64,000 nucleotides of DNA from Litsea cubeba (Eukaryota; Streptophyta; Magnoliopsida; Laurales; Lauraceae), in assembly GCA_012931725.1 (NCBI GenBank), contig CM022944.1, forward strand, positions 109,463,372-109,527,371, in the 5' to 3' direction. Shown in pieces: positions 44,568 through 57,200 of the stretch. The position numbers were made by a program, and so were the translations under genes. Each line of letters starts with the position of its first letter. Position 1 is the stretch's first letter. A model generated the notes under the pieces. It did no database searches and was not told the DNA's origin. It saw only the letters and a list, made by a program, of their open reading frames with translations.

Positions 44568-46359
44568 GCTGCAATGACAGATATGACCTAATATTATGAC
44601 AAACTCATTATGGGCAGGCCAGAAAAGGCAATTAGATATACCGATTACTAACTGGAAAGCTGATGGAACAGCTTCTAGCTGGCAACAAATGAGAAGGTAG
44701 AGAATGAAGGGCTGGTGTTGTTATTTTACAGGTTAGAAATCACACTTGTATCCTTTTTTTTTTGTTTTGGGCCTCTTGCATTCGGGTCTTTGATCTCACT
44801 TCCCAAAGTCCTAAGTTTCCTATAATAGTGAATGTTGCTAAAAATAGTAAAAAAAAACCCTCAAACTAACTCTAAATTGCTTTTCAAAAAAGTATTCCAA
44901 ATTTTCAAAATCAAACGAACTCAAAAACTACTAAAATAAGAAGAATAGAAAATTATTATTTTTGCTGGGAAGCTTTATTTGACCTTTGAAATGGCCTCAA
45001 TTTTTACTTTGATGACAACTAAGTTGTCGTTTGACACAAAGCAGTTGATAGCTACAAAACAAGTACTAGTGCATCAAGAGTCGATACACATGATCAAAAG
45101 TCACAGCTATGGGAAGTTGGACACTATTCAAGCCTACCAGTTTGATTTCTTCTAATCTTGTTCAATAATTAATTGTTCCACTCGTTCTATCAATTATCAT
45201 CATGAACTGTCATTTTTTTTTTTTTTTCCTATCCGAGGATTCCCAACATTTTGGACTGTACTAATCCCTCCGGGCCTAGAGGAAAGCCGGGTAAACTCTC
45301 ATGTAGCCCCAGTGTTAGTGCAGTCTCGAACCTACAATCTTCGGATGCAAACCGTGGTCCTAAGCCAACTAAACTATTCAAACTTGATAATTTATAAAAC
45401 CAACCGTTATGCACTACAGAATTAAATCACACTAAACATTGAGGCCTCAAATCATAGGGTAAAATGTTATGAGTGGAGTTACATTTAACCAACTCTTAAT
45501 CCACACTAATTCAAACTTGTCCTTGTGATTGGTAAGCATCTTGGCGGAGCCGGTATAAATTAGAGTGTTCTTTTCTATAAAGATAACCTTTTTTTTTCTA
45601 ATTCTCTTAGATTTTTTTTTTAGCATTTTTTTTTTTTGGTATTAGAATTCTCTTTTATAACTTTTTTTTAACAGTAACTTTGAACTAAAACTTGCTTGTG
45701 ATTTAAACCAATATGAAACTTTTATGCAATCATAGAACTAAAACTTGCTAGTTGTTTAAACAAATATGAAGTTTTTATGTCATCACAAATTCATTATCTT
45801 TTTCATTGGCGAAGCCAGTATAAATTAATTAGAGGTGTTTTTTTTTTTTTTTTGTTAAATATTCAATCATATCCTAGGCTCAAACCTTATCCCCATGGGT
45901 GATGAAGGGCATGTCTAACCATGGCACATATTCATGGGGCTAATGCCATTTGTGCAGTGGCAATTTGATGATTAATATTATAAATTTTCCGGGCCCAGGA
46001 TGAGGCCATGGCCTGAATGTGGACCTGGTTATTAGGCTGGTACATATATTAACCTGACTGTTTTGAGACTATAAAGGCCTGTTAGTTAGCATGAAAACAC
46101 AGGAATTCATGAAAAATGAGTTTCACTAAAGGATTACGAAAGAAGTGAGGGGTGAAGGATATGAGGTATAGATCATATAGATGGAAACTTAATTTTCCTA
46201 GGTATAGATCATATAGATGTTACTAGGGTGACGGCTTAGTATTTATTTCTCATCTTCACTTAATTTGACTTCCATTAAATGGAATAATTTGATGGTCATT
46301 TTTGGATATTCATTTTTAAGTACTCAAATAAATGCAATTCTAGGTACTAAAATGCATAA
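44568..46359. other. Intergenic; small duplications and MITE fragments
   Basis: Besides the SINE at 45213-45405, a 53-bp unit starting 'gaactaaaacttgct' is duplicated at 45682-45734 and 45735-45787. It lies between two copies of a GGCGRAGCC end at 45542 and 45809. Those ends resemble one terminus of hAT elements, but no matching opposite end is found. From 46072 a partial relative of the local Tourist-like MITEs begins GGCCTGTTAGTTAGC. No gene is seen. Confidence 0.55.
45213..45405 (-). mobile_element. tRNA-derived SINE candidate
   Basis: On the minus strand the head reads as a tRNA. Box A is TGGCTTAGGAC (ten of eleven consensus positions), followed about 35 bases later by box B, GGTTCGAGACT. 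A tRNA-unrelated body of about 110 bp follows, then a 15-base A tail (T-run at 45213-45227 on the plus strand). Both boxes have normal spacing. The 61-codon ORF here is incidental. No clear target duplication. Confidence 0.68.
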
Positions 46360-47052
46360 GGGTATGTTTGTTTGCTTTATATTACATAGAAAATGAATAA
46401 ATGAAAATTCGTTGTTAAATAAATTTCACAGGAGGATTATTAATGAGGTGAGGTATGAATGCTACAAAGGTGAGGGGTGAAAGATATAAAAGGTATCAAT
46501 GTAGACTTTTGACTTTCCTAGGATTTGAATTACTAAGATGATATCTGGATATTCATTTTCCATATCTTCCCTTGATTTACTTTCCATCAAAGCAAGATTA
46601 TTTTATGGTTATTTTTATATATTTACCTTGTACCTTCATTTTTAACCATTTGGCATGAATTCATGTGTTCAAATCATGGGGATTTGACATTTCAATGCCC
46701 CTTAAACACTCAATCCCTAATTTCATGACTAAAAGTCTCTAAATGTCTCACCACCAGAGTCAAACGACTCAGGTAAACTCTTTTTTTTTTTTAAACTTTT
46801 TTTGCCTTGGTCATGGGATCCAAGTAGCTTTTCAACTTTTAACATTTGGATCCCATGATACCATGGGTTTTTAAACTTCCATGATATCATGGGATCGAGG
46901 GCAAAGAAGTTAAAAAAAAAGTGTACCAGAGTCAAACGACTCTAGTGACATTTTATGAATTTTAGTCATGAAATTGGGGATTAAGTGTTTAAGGGGCATT
47001 GAAATGTCAAATCCCCTTAATTTATTTATATTCCATGCAAACAAACATACCC
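46360..47052. mobile_element. Tourist-like element, 693 bp, holding a palindrome
   Basis: The terminal inverted repeats are perfect over 16 bases: GGGTATGTTTGTTTGC at 46360-46375 and its complement at 47037-47052. Flanking trinucleotides are TAA and AAA. Ends and flanks fit the Tourist class, as do three others in this window. A 339-bp foldback sequence occupies 46678-47016, near the right end. Confidence 0.78.
46678..47016. repeat. Long foldback palindrome, 339 bp
   Basis: The left arm begins GGGGATTTGACATTTCAATG at 46678, and the right arm is its inverted copy ending at 47016. About 95 bp per arm pair with few mismatches, including 'cccttaaacact' and 'atttcatgactaaaa'. Each arm also carries its own small palindrome, GAGTCAAACGACTC. 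The centre is A/T-rich with two 'ggatcccatgat'-like words. No flanking duplication is apparent. Confidence 0.85.
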
Positions 47053-47264
47053 AAAACAAAGAGGACATAAATGACCCATCCATGACTTGGGCCCATTCAC
47101 ATCATCAAACCGGCATGGAAGTGAATGTCAATGTGGTGAGAATGGAAGGCCAATCTGGAATGTGTGAGAAGATAAGGACCCTTAGATGGCTAGTGTTGTT
47201 ACTATCGTTGAACAAGGGAAGCTGTAGGTAAGTAGATTCGTGGATCATGTGAACCCCCTAACAA

Positions 47265-47305
<41 letters not shown>

Positions 47306-48491
47306 CTGAGTATCTGACCTGGCAATGGCATGGCTCTCTCTCTCTCTCCCTCCCCTGAGTATCTGACCTGGCAATGGCATGGCCCCTACTCCTTGTGTTT
47401 TAAAGCTGCAAAATAATCTCCTGCCACATCCTCCCAACTTGCTCATTGGTCAGGAAGGCCCCATCACTTTGATATGACTATCCACTATGGGGGGCAATGA
47501 TTTGATCTCATTCTTGTTAGATAGGAATTTCATGATTTAATAGGAGATTAGTTATAGTTAGGTGGGATCAAGGTCCAATCATAATTTTGCATGCAGAAAC
47601 ATTTTGATGGTGAGTGAGTCAACTTCATTTCCATAATCAACTCAAACCCATGGTGTATTGAGATCCAGATGGGTTTTTCAGGGGCATCACCCATTTCTGA
47701 ATCAACCTGCAGGCTGCAATAGGACCCAGATCAGATATAAAAAGGGGCTCTAATTGCCAGATTCAAGTTACCATCCAACTTTTGTAATAAGGTCAAGATC
47801 CAGGTCTCAGGTACAAACATATAACCACTGAAATTCAAATCCTGAAATTAACCCATTGATGTTGATGATAATGACTACAACAACATTAAAGCCAATTTGC
47901 TAACCAAACACAAATTTTAAGCAATTGATAGATAGATAGAAGTGATAAAAATCGTCTCCACAACAATTGGGATCAGGCAAATATTCATAACCAACATCTT
48001 AGACATCCAAATTTTTGTAGGATCCCAAGATGGATTTCAATATCATTTTTATTTTTATTTTCTTTTTAATCAGAACCATTGACTAGTTGGTCATTCGGAC
48101 ACCCATTCTGGATTTCTCAATCTCAACATTGACAACCATTAACTAGGTAATTGTCTCCAAAAAGAGTTGGGTTTGTTGAATATAGAAAAAGGCTCTTGGA
48201 CATTTAAGAGGAAATCGATGAACAAGCAGATGCAGATGGCACATGGTTTAAACTTGAGAGCATATATTTCTTCTCTTATTGTTTTGCAAGTGCATGATAA
48301 ACATTGCCCAGATATATGAAACAAAGGATGTGTACAAGTAACTCCAAATAAATTTCTGTATAACCAATGCTTCATACAAAAATGAAAGAAAAATTGACCC
48401 CCCCCAACCCCACCAAAAAAAAAAAAAGAATATTGGTTGCCTTTGTTGCATGGTACAGCAAAACTAGCATTTCCTCTCTAAATCACCCCTT
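47053..48491. other. Intergenic, downstream of the ABCC gene
   Basis: No gene. (CT)n runs occur at 47270-47302 and 47335-47348. Around them a block of about 35 bp beginning 'cccctgagtatctgacctgg' is repeated (47302 and 47352). The last few hundred bases are probably the ABCC 3' UTR and flank, with a C-run and A-run at 48399-48426. Confidence 0.6.
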
Positions 48492-51247
48492 TCAATGGAC
48501 ACTGCTTTGATTCTGCATGGGATTCCTTTTACAGTTGGACCAGTACTCAGCCACAAGCTTAGAGAAGGATGAATCAGTTTCCATGAGTTTTGATGGTTGA
48601 TCGTATTCAATTAGCTTCCCTGCAAATTACCACCATTGATAATCAGTACCATAAAATGACTAAAGCTTAGAACCAATGATTTTAGATGAAAGAGGGCCCT
48701 AAAAAAACATATGGACTGAGCAATCAACGTATAGTTTGATGCTTTATCAACCACAACTGTTATGATTGTCTGATTTTATTTTATGGGCTCCTCCAAACGA
48801 ACGTGAAGACTGTCTCAATGCAGATTTCAGCCCTATATTCATGCTTGTTCCTAGAAGATGGCCAGCTCAACCTTGTACGTCACACATACCGGAGTATAAC
48901 CACTTGGGTGGCAGAAGTGCAGAACTCGAATCCTCATGTGCTAGAATTTGAGGAAAGATAAAGAGTAAGGGTCAAACAGAAGAGAAGAAAAAGAAGACAG
49001 ACTGGAGATCTTCATGATTCAGCACATTGACTAAGGGTCAAACAGAAGAGAAGAAAAAGAAGACAGACTGGAGATCTTCATGATTCAGCACAAAAGTCAA
49101 TGGAGAAAGAGCCTCAGTGATGCAACATCTTTGTTATTCCTTGCATCCATGAATACATCTAGAAACCAAGATAAAAATATCCCCATGGGAGCACCCATAA
49201 GAAGCCCCCTTTTGTGGGCATGTAGGACCCCCAATGATCAAATCCAAAACCTCACACCCACTACAAAAGGAGACCCCCTTTTTGGGGCACGTGGGTCCCC
49301 CAATGATCAATCCAAAACCTCACACCCACAACACCCTGGTTGTGTTATGCCCCAGGTTTTGACACTCATATGACTGTATGAATATTACTGTTGGATTGAA
49401 TCCTGAAAACATGACGCCTCCTAAAACCATTAAACTTGAGGGCCATGGATCAAGGGGTTAGGATGATCTTGAAATTTTACATACAGGTAGGCGCCATCTG
49501 GATCTTTCAATCCCCCATCATCCCCATGACTGCCATGGCCCCAAGTGGGCTCTACAAGACCATCCGCAGGAGAGGTTGGGATGCTCATGTATAGGGCCAG
49601 GCCACCCTGAGCTTGACTTGGATTGGGCAGTAGTTGTGCCTGTTTTTAGACCTGTGGGCTGTACTTGGGCCTTAAATGGGCTTGCCTCAGCGTAGAGCAA
49701 TGCCTATGAGAAGAATCAAATGTTTCAAAGAACCAATTTGGTTTTATACCGGTAGGCCTACTATAGCAGTCATCCTTCTATTAAGACATCTCAGGAAAAA
49801 ATAAGAAGAAAAAAAAAGTTAAGAGGAGAAGTTTTACAGATGGTTTTTATTAATCTAGAGAAGATAACAATAGGGTGCTACTCTGACAGCCAGCTGGGAG
49901 GACATTGAAAAAGAAACCTAATGGTTATATGTAAACAAAATTTTAAAACAAAAGGCTCTATAAAAATAGAATAATTCAAGATGTATGAAGAACAGTTTTG
50001 AGAATGAGAACTGTGTATAGGTAATGTCTGACTTCCCGATAGGAGTTGGAATGCACCAAGGATCTGCATTTATTTTCTTAGTTAGGGACAGCTCAATGAC
50101 AGATATTAAAGAATGTGAGCCCATGGCGTATGTCCCCAGCAGATGGTATGGTACAAATTAGTCATAAGAAAGCAAATTATAAGTAGGAAATTTGGAGAAA
50201 GGAGTTGAGTGGGTAGAAAATTAGAAGACCAAAAACACAATACATGAAGGTGAAAATTTAGTAGATCTAGAAGTAGAAAAGAACAGAGTGAGAATTCACA
50301 ACTTTATCATCACAATGTGACAAGTTTTGATTCCCATGAACAAATGTAGAAAAACAGTGGGTTGAAATTTGATCGAATATGATGAAGTTTGTTAGATATC
50401 ATGGATAGGATCAGTGTCAGGTCGATTAAGACAAGCTAGAGTTGGGTACTAAATGATCATCAACTGCCGCTTCAATTAAAGGGGCATTTTTATAAGATGA
50501 TAGGTTGACCTCCTTTATTGTGTGAGGTAGAATGTTGGGTAAGGAAGAAACAAGAAGTCAAAGTTCGTGTGGCTACGATGCACATAGTAGGACGGAGGTG
50601 TGTGTACCAAGAGAGGATAGATTGAGGAATGAGCATGTAAGAGAGGAACTAAGGGTAGCTAGAATAAAAGGGAAAAAAATCAAAGAATATCGCCCAGGAT
50701 GGTATGGATGTGTCCATAGAAGATCAAACTGCCCAGTTTGGAAGGCTATAAGTGCAGGGAGTGAAAAGGGAAACAACAACAATGACATGGAAGTAATCAG
50801 GAGGGGAAAAATGATAGAATGTGAAATTACAAAGAACTTGGCTTTCAAAACCCAAGTGGAAAGTACAATGCATATAGGCAACCCTAAATAGTTAAGATAT
50901 GCTACATATGTGATATTGTATGCTTTTGAGGATGATGTTTTTGTTTTTGTTTTATTTTTATTTTTTTATGAATGCTGTATAATTTCAATTTTTCTTATTG
51001 TGTCTCTTTATGTCTTTGGTACATCACATACTCATGCACTCACACTCTGTCAAACACACGCAAAAACAAAACAAATTACCTTATTTTTTTAAGAGTTGGA
51101 ATATAAGATCACATAGTTTTTCTACAGTCACACACTATATAACTCTTCAAGCCGACCCCAGATTGATAGGATAAGGCTAACATCATGATGATGACGACGA
51201 CGACAATGATGGTCAAAAAAACTACATAGAACCAGCTTTTTTTTTTG

Positions 51248-51292
<45 letters not shown>

Positions 51293-54200
51293 GGGGTGGG
51301 GGGGGGGGGGGGGGGGGGGGGGGGGCGGCAATCCTATGCTGAATCTACTAACTTCATATGCATTCCCCATTTACCATATCAATTGGCATTCACCTAAGTA
51401 GTGTGGGTACCTAACTGCTTGTGTAAGGACAACGCTGGTTGATGTAATTTTGATCCAACTTAGTTCAATGCAATGTGACCCACCTAATTATGTCAATCCA
51501 ACCCTGGACACATTGACTACCCCACAACCCAATTAGATGGGCATCTCAATTTGACTCGCTATGGAAAAATCGCATGGTTTGAAAGAAAAAAAAAAAAAAA
51601 AAGATGTTACAGCCTTGAGGCTCTGAAATCTGAGTTTAGGATAATCTGATGGGGTAGTGTTTCTCCTAACATTAATTGACGGCGAGGCCTTTCCATTCTT
51701 CCTGGCACAGTTGATTGGCATACATCTAGAAGGGGCTCAAAAAGAAGGGTGTGGAAACTTATGCTGACCTGAATTTGATCCTATCTGCACTCTAGCTATC
51801 TAGCCATATAGATGTTGTGATCACCTTTCGAACTGCTGTACTACAAAATCAAACCATGTGAACCATATTGTGGTCCCCACCTTAGAGCACCACCAATCAT
51901 CGGGAGAAGGGATGAGAAGACATGGGAAATGATTAGGATGGAGAGAACATGAACTTGATCAGATTGCAATGCCCATCTATTTTAGAGCTCAAAGTATGGA
52001 GCAGTGTAAAATTACAGTCAAATCAGTGAACATTATTCCTATTGTGGAAAAAGTTTGGACACATATGCAATGTGTCAGGGGGGATTGATTGATCAAGGCA
52101 GGCCTAACAAAACATGCAGTTTGGAGGTGATCTGTATACAGAGCAGTGTACTAATCAGGCCCAAATTATTTATCTTTAATGAATGATCACTAAGGTGGTG
52201 GCATACGCCATACAGTCCCTTCTTAACTAGTTTGAGTGCCGTTGGGTGTTTCCAGTCCCTTCTTGACCACTTCAGTGCATGGAATTAGGGATAGGGACAA
52301 CAAGAGGAAGGATTATGTGGCAATCCTCTTTTCCAGCAGTAATTTGGGCCATTTGGAAGGAAAGGAATCAAAGATATTTTGAAGGCAAAGCCTCTACCAT
52401 TGCAGAATGCAGATTTCATCGACAAAACAAGATACAGTATTGCTTTGGGTTTCCATCCTTCCCGAGGATCAGGGTTTGTCCAACAATCTCACTTTGGTGA
52501 ATTGGACAGGGGTAGATATTCCTTAAATCCGTTCTCTTTTCCTATTGGGGCTGTTTTCCTCCATTTCCTGATTTTTTTTTTGCCTTCTGATGTTATAGCA
52601 GCTTGTATGTTACCCTACAAATGTACATTTTTCTTTGTTGGGTGGCAGTTTTAGAGTGTCAGGCTTCTTTGTATTTTCTTGTCAGTATATTACTCTTGTA
52701 CTGCTAACCATTTGGTTAATGAAAGTAACCATTCGAAAAACAAAGGTGGGGCATACCATAGGAAAGAACCATGACCATGTCACTGTCAGTAACTGTGGGA
52801 ACTCTATGGGCCACAGTTATTACAGTGCAGCTTGCAAATTCTTGCCTGATCACTCTCTGAAGGATAGCATCAGTTGCGGAATCAATGGATGCAGTCGCTT
52901 CATCTAAGACGAGGATTCTGTTTCTCTTTAGTAAAACACGCCCCAGGCAGAAAAGTTGGCGCTGACCTGCACTCCAATTTTCACCGTCGTCGCTCACTGT
53001 ACATAGGAACATATGAGAAGAATGAATTTTCTATCATTGCAACTTCATAGAGAGATTATCTTGTTTATAATGGATGAAGGAATCAAATGTACCAGACGAA
53101 TCGAGAAGCTTTGGAAGACAACGGATTGTGGCCGCTAACTGGCATTTTTCTAAAGCCTGAGGTGAATATTGCAGGAAGTCATTCACAGGATCAACATGAT
53201 CAGTAGCCACGATGGTTATGTATGGCAGATAAAGCAGGGGAAAAAGAATTATAAGAAAGTATAATTATATAATATAAGTACACAAGTGGTGAGAGGAAAA
53301 AAATGGAAAAATAAAAAAGAAACAACTAAGCATTACTCTCTAATTCAAAGGCTGCATTTTATACTCCATAGCTTTCAAGTCTTATATTAGGTGATGATGT
53401 TTCATATACTTAGTGGGCCTCATTAGAATCAAAGGTTATGCATAACAGAGAGAGAAATCATAATCATTGCTTGACCTCATGTATGGCAAAAAATTATATG
53501 CGTTTTAGCCCAAATGCACCCATATGTAATAGATATAGGAACAACTAAAACATAACATTTTAAAGTGTAGTGCATCTTAAAAATATCAAGCACCATTGTT
53601 ATGGCATTCATATTCATATATTTGACAGTTCCTTGCTTAAACATTTCATAATCAATTCATCATTGTCAAAGGCTTATGGGGGTTTTATCCCATACATTTG
53701 GCATTGGCTTAAAGTTGCTTTTATCAAACTTGTTTAGTATGCTGATAATTTCTTTATGCTTCAAATATTAACCATGCAACTTACTGAGCATTGATGTACA
53801 CAGCAAATACAAAGAAACTGACAGATTTTTCGATAGTTAGTTCTCACCTCCCAAATCTCGTGGTCGCTATATAGGCCTAGTGGGTCTAAGTTACTGCGAA
53901 TGCTGCCACGAAAAAGTGCTGGCTCTTGAGGAATTATGCTGAGTTTCATTCTTAGATCCTTGAGGCCCATGGAGCAAATATCAAGACCATCAATGAGAAT
54001 TCTACCGCAATCAGGTTCAACAAGACGGAACAAAGCACTTATCATTGTTGTTTTCCCACTTCCTGTTCTTCCAACCACTCCCACTCTATTCCCTGCTTGA
54101 AAAGTGCATGTGATGCCTTTTAAGACAAGAGGAGCATTTGGTCGATACCTTACCTGAAAATAACCAGCAGAAAAGAGACAGCATTTGAGCCCAGAATGCA

Positions 54201-57200
54201 TTTGAATCCAAGATCTTCCATTGTAACTCGATAGGACAATTACAAACAGGGATGGACATTTCCTTACCTTCAGGTCTTGCAAATCAATTTTCCCACCAAA
54301 GGGCCATGAAGGGAGCGGCCTCTTGTCATCAACTATAGATGGAGGTTCTGATGGGATATGCATATATTGTTTGATCCGTTCGACTGAGATGATATAGTTT
54401 TCTAAGTTGCAGTGCCATCGAGTTAGGATAACTTGCGCAGATGTCAGAGTTAGGGCGTAAGATAGAGAAAGACCCACAAATCCTGAAAGCACCGTTGTCA
54501 TTAGTTGGATGCCCAAGTAGAAAAGAATGCAGTAAAACCAAAAAATTGAGGCTGCATTTGTCTGTGGTATTGAATTGAATTAAAAGAACCTGTTCATCAA
54601 GGTGAAAATGATCAAATCATATCTATCTTCTTATCCTTCTCACCTAACAAGGACCCACCCAACTCTTGGAAATGAAATGCACATAACTATATATTCAAGG
54701 TGCCCTCATTTTTTCAACTAAGTTAACCACAATTTGATCTTTTCTACTTTATTGAACTTATAGCAATTCAATTTGGAATTACGTACACGAACAACATAGA
54801 ACCTTCTTCATTAGCAATTACCTGGTGCTATAGTACCAGGAGGAAGTAAAACAAGGAGAAGCGTTGCAGTGAATATGGTCAGATTTTGCAGTGTTTCCAC
54901 TCGTAGAAGTACCCATTCCATCGCAGCATTCGTATGAAAGAAAAGCGCTGCATCAGTGTCAATGAGCTTAAGGTTGTTTTGAATGAACCTCTCCATTGTA
55001 GCAAAAGCTCTAATTGTGACCACACCAAGTGACGTTTCTGCTGCATAGTTCATAACAGGTGCCTTTGTTGTTCCATTAATACGCATTAGCTCCCTTGCAG
55101 AAGCTAGATAGTACCCCTTTTAGTCAAATAATAGAGGATTGGATTGTGTAAGTTTCGCATATCTTATATATTTGGAAGACAGAAGAAACCAGAAAGAAAA
55201 TATAAAAATGAGCTTTCACCTGAAAATATCTTGCAGCTAAAATGATGGGAATGGCCACGAGCAGAACTTGCCATGTCACTGTGGCCATAACCAATATGGT
55301 TGTTATCACATCAATTAAACCACTCAGTGCAAAAGCAAGGGCAAAAGGTATGTCAAGATCCAGCACACTCATATCTGAAGATGCCTGCAGAAGACAAATA
55401 TAAAAGTAAATGTACAACGTGATTAAGCAAGTTATGATTTGCATATATGGGTATGGATGATATTGTATGAACATGAATGCCAGTAGAATGGTTATGATTA
55501 AGCATTGTGAGGTATAGATGTGTTGCCACCAAAGAGAACACTTGCAATCTGTCTAATACGTTAATACCAACAGACTGCATCCATCCATGCACCATACACA
55601 AATTGGTCACAACAGTTATTTTGGCTGAATGAAGTATCTGGGTATCATAGGTGGATGGTTTATTGTGTGGTTCAATGTGCCAAATCAAGGTTACTCCAAT
55701 ATATAAGGTAGAACAAATGGTCAGCTTTGTAATAAGCATATGGGGCAGCCACGAATTCAGAAATGGAGTTCAGTGGAAAAGCCTGTAGAATTTGATACCC
55801 ACCATTGTGGTGTCCGGTTTTTATGGTGCACAAAACACACTTTGGATGGGACAATCATCCATTCTGCTAAAATATTCGAGAATATTGCAAATTGGGGTAC
55901 ATTCAAATGCACCATTATTGGTTAAATGGAGCAGCAGCAAAAATCCTTACCCGAGTTAGAATTCTCCCTACAGGTGTTGAATCGAAAAACAGCATGGGAG
56001 CTTTGAACACTGAATTCATTAAACTTGAAAAGAAAGCTTTTGAAGCCTTGAGTCCTAGATGGGCCGCGAAGAATATCCGTAGGTACACAAAGATGCCACT
56101 AAATGCCGAAATTCCTGCATACACTCCAATCACAATTGCACTAGCAATATGAGGAGTTTGAACAGCTATTGCCAGCCAATAGGTTGATGCAGCTTGTAGA
56201 ATAACAAAAGCAGTCTGGAAGAATATAAACGCAGCAAGAAGAATGGAACCCTTCGATACACGGACATAGTCAACGTATGGCTTCCAACCAACATCACCAA
56301 TCTCCTTTTCTTCATCTTCTGTTAGCTGAATTGTTGATATTCCCTTGGATGAAATCCCTCCCTCGCCACTTTCTTTAGTGGATGGCGATCTACTCAAGTC
56401 CATTTCATCTCCATCTGCCGATCGAGCTTCACATATCTGTACCATGTTTGCAGTATCCAACACTGTCATTGCATCATGGTGAGCATTCACAAGCTTCTCA
56501 AAAGCTGTCCCAGCTTTCAGAAGTTCGGTATAGCTTCCTGATTGAGTAACTTGTCCACCTTCAATAACCTGGAGATGCATATGGACTTGATTATGTCAGA
56601 GTACCAATGAACAAATTTGAGAGAAAAAGTTGATATACCAATGAACCTATATGCACCCCACTCCAAAGCATTTCAAATCCTGTGGGAGGAGAGGTTGGTG
56701 TCCCTGAGCTTTTGGGGAACAAATATAAGAAACAACAAGAGGTATGACAATGCTTCTCTGCCATCAAAGTAATGCCAGTTGTTGGTTTTGACGACCATTG
56801 TTTAGGACAGAAAAAAAGGAAGAGAAACAGCATGACACCTGGTATGGGGTGTTCCAGTCTCTGCTCTGCATCAAACAGCTAGCAGAAAGAATAACCACTC
56901 ATTTTGTTAAAATGATTTGGGTACATGAAAACAAGTGATTAATATAGTTACCAGAATTCTATCAGATCCGGCAAGAAACTCCACTTGATGAGTAACAAGA
57001 ATGACAGTTTTCTCTTCTAGTGCAACCTTGATACAATCCTGCAATTACATTATGCAAACTCATTAACTGAAGGAATGAATTCGCAGTATGCAAGGTAGGT
57101 AGGTATGCATGAGTGTATATGCATATACGTACATACATAATCAAATACATACATATATTTCCAATGTTAATTATAAGTCTGTTGAGTATCAAATTGAGGT

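Noticed and set aside
47880..47910. RTE LINE tail on the minus strand
   Set aside because: Only a short TTAATGTTGTTG-like word matches; too little to call.
50532..50891. 119-codon ORF in ABCC intron 11 as a host gene
   Set aside because: Its sequence is the frame-shifted end of an RTE reverse transcriptase.
52716..52756. Reading exon 11 of the ABCC gene straight to its first stop as the true C-terminus
   Set aside because: The extra residues come from intron and LINE sequence. A phase-matched exon with the conserved ending exists at 48619-48492.
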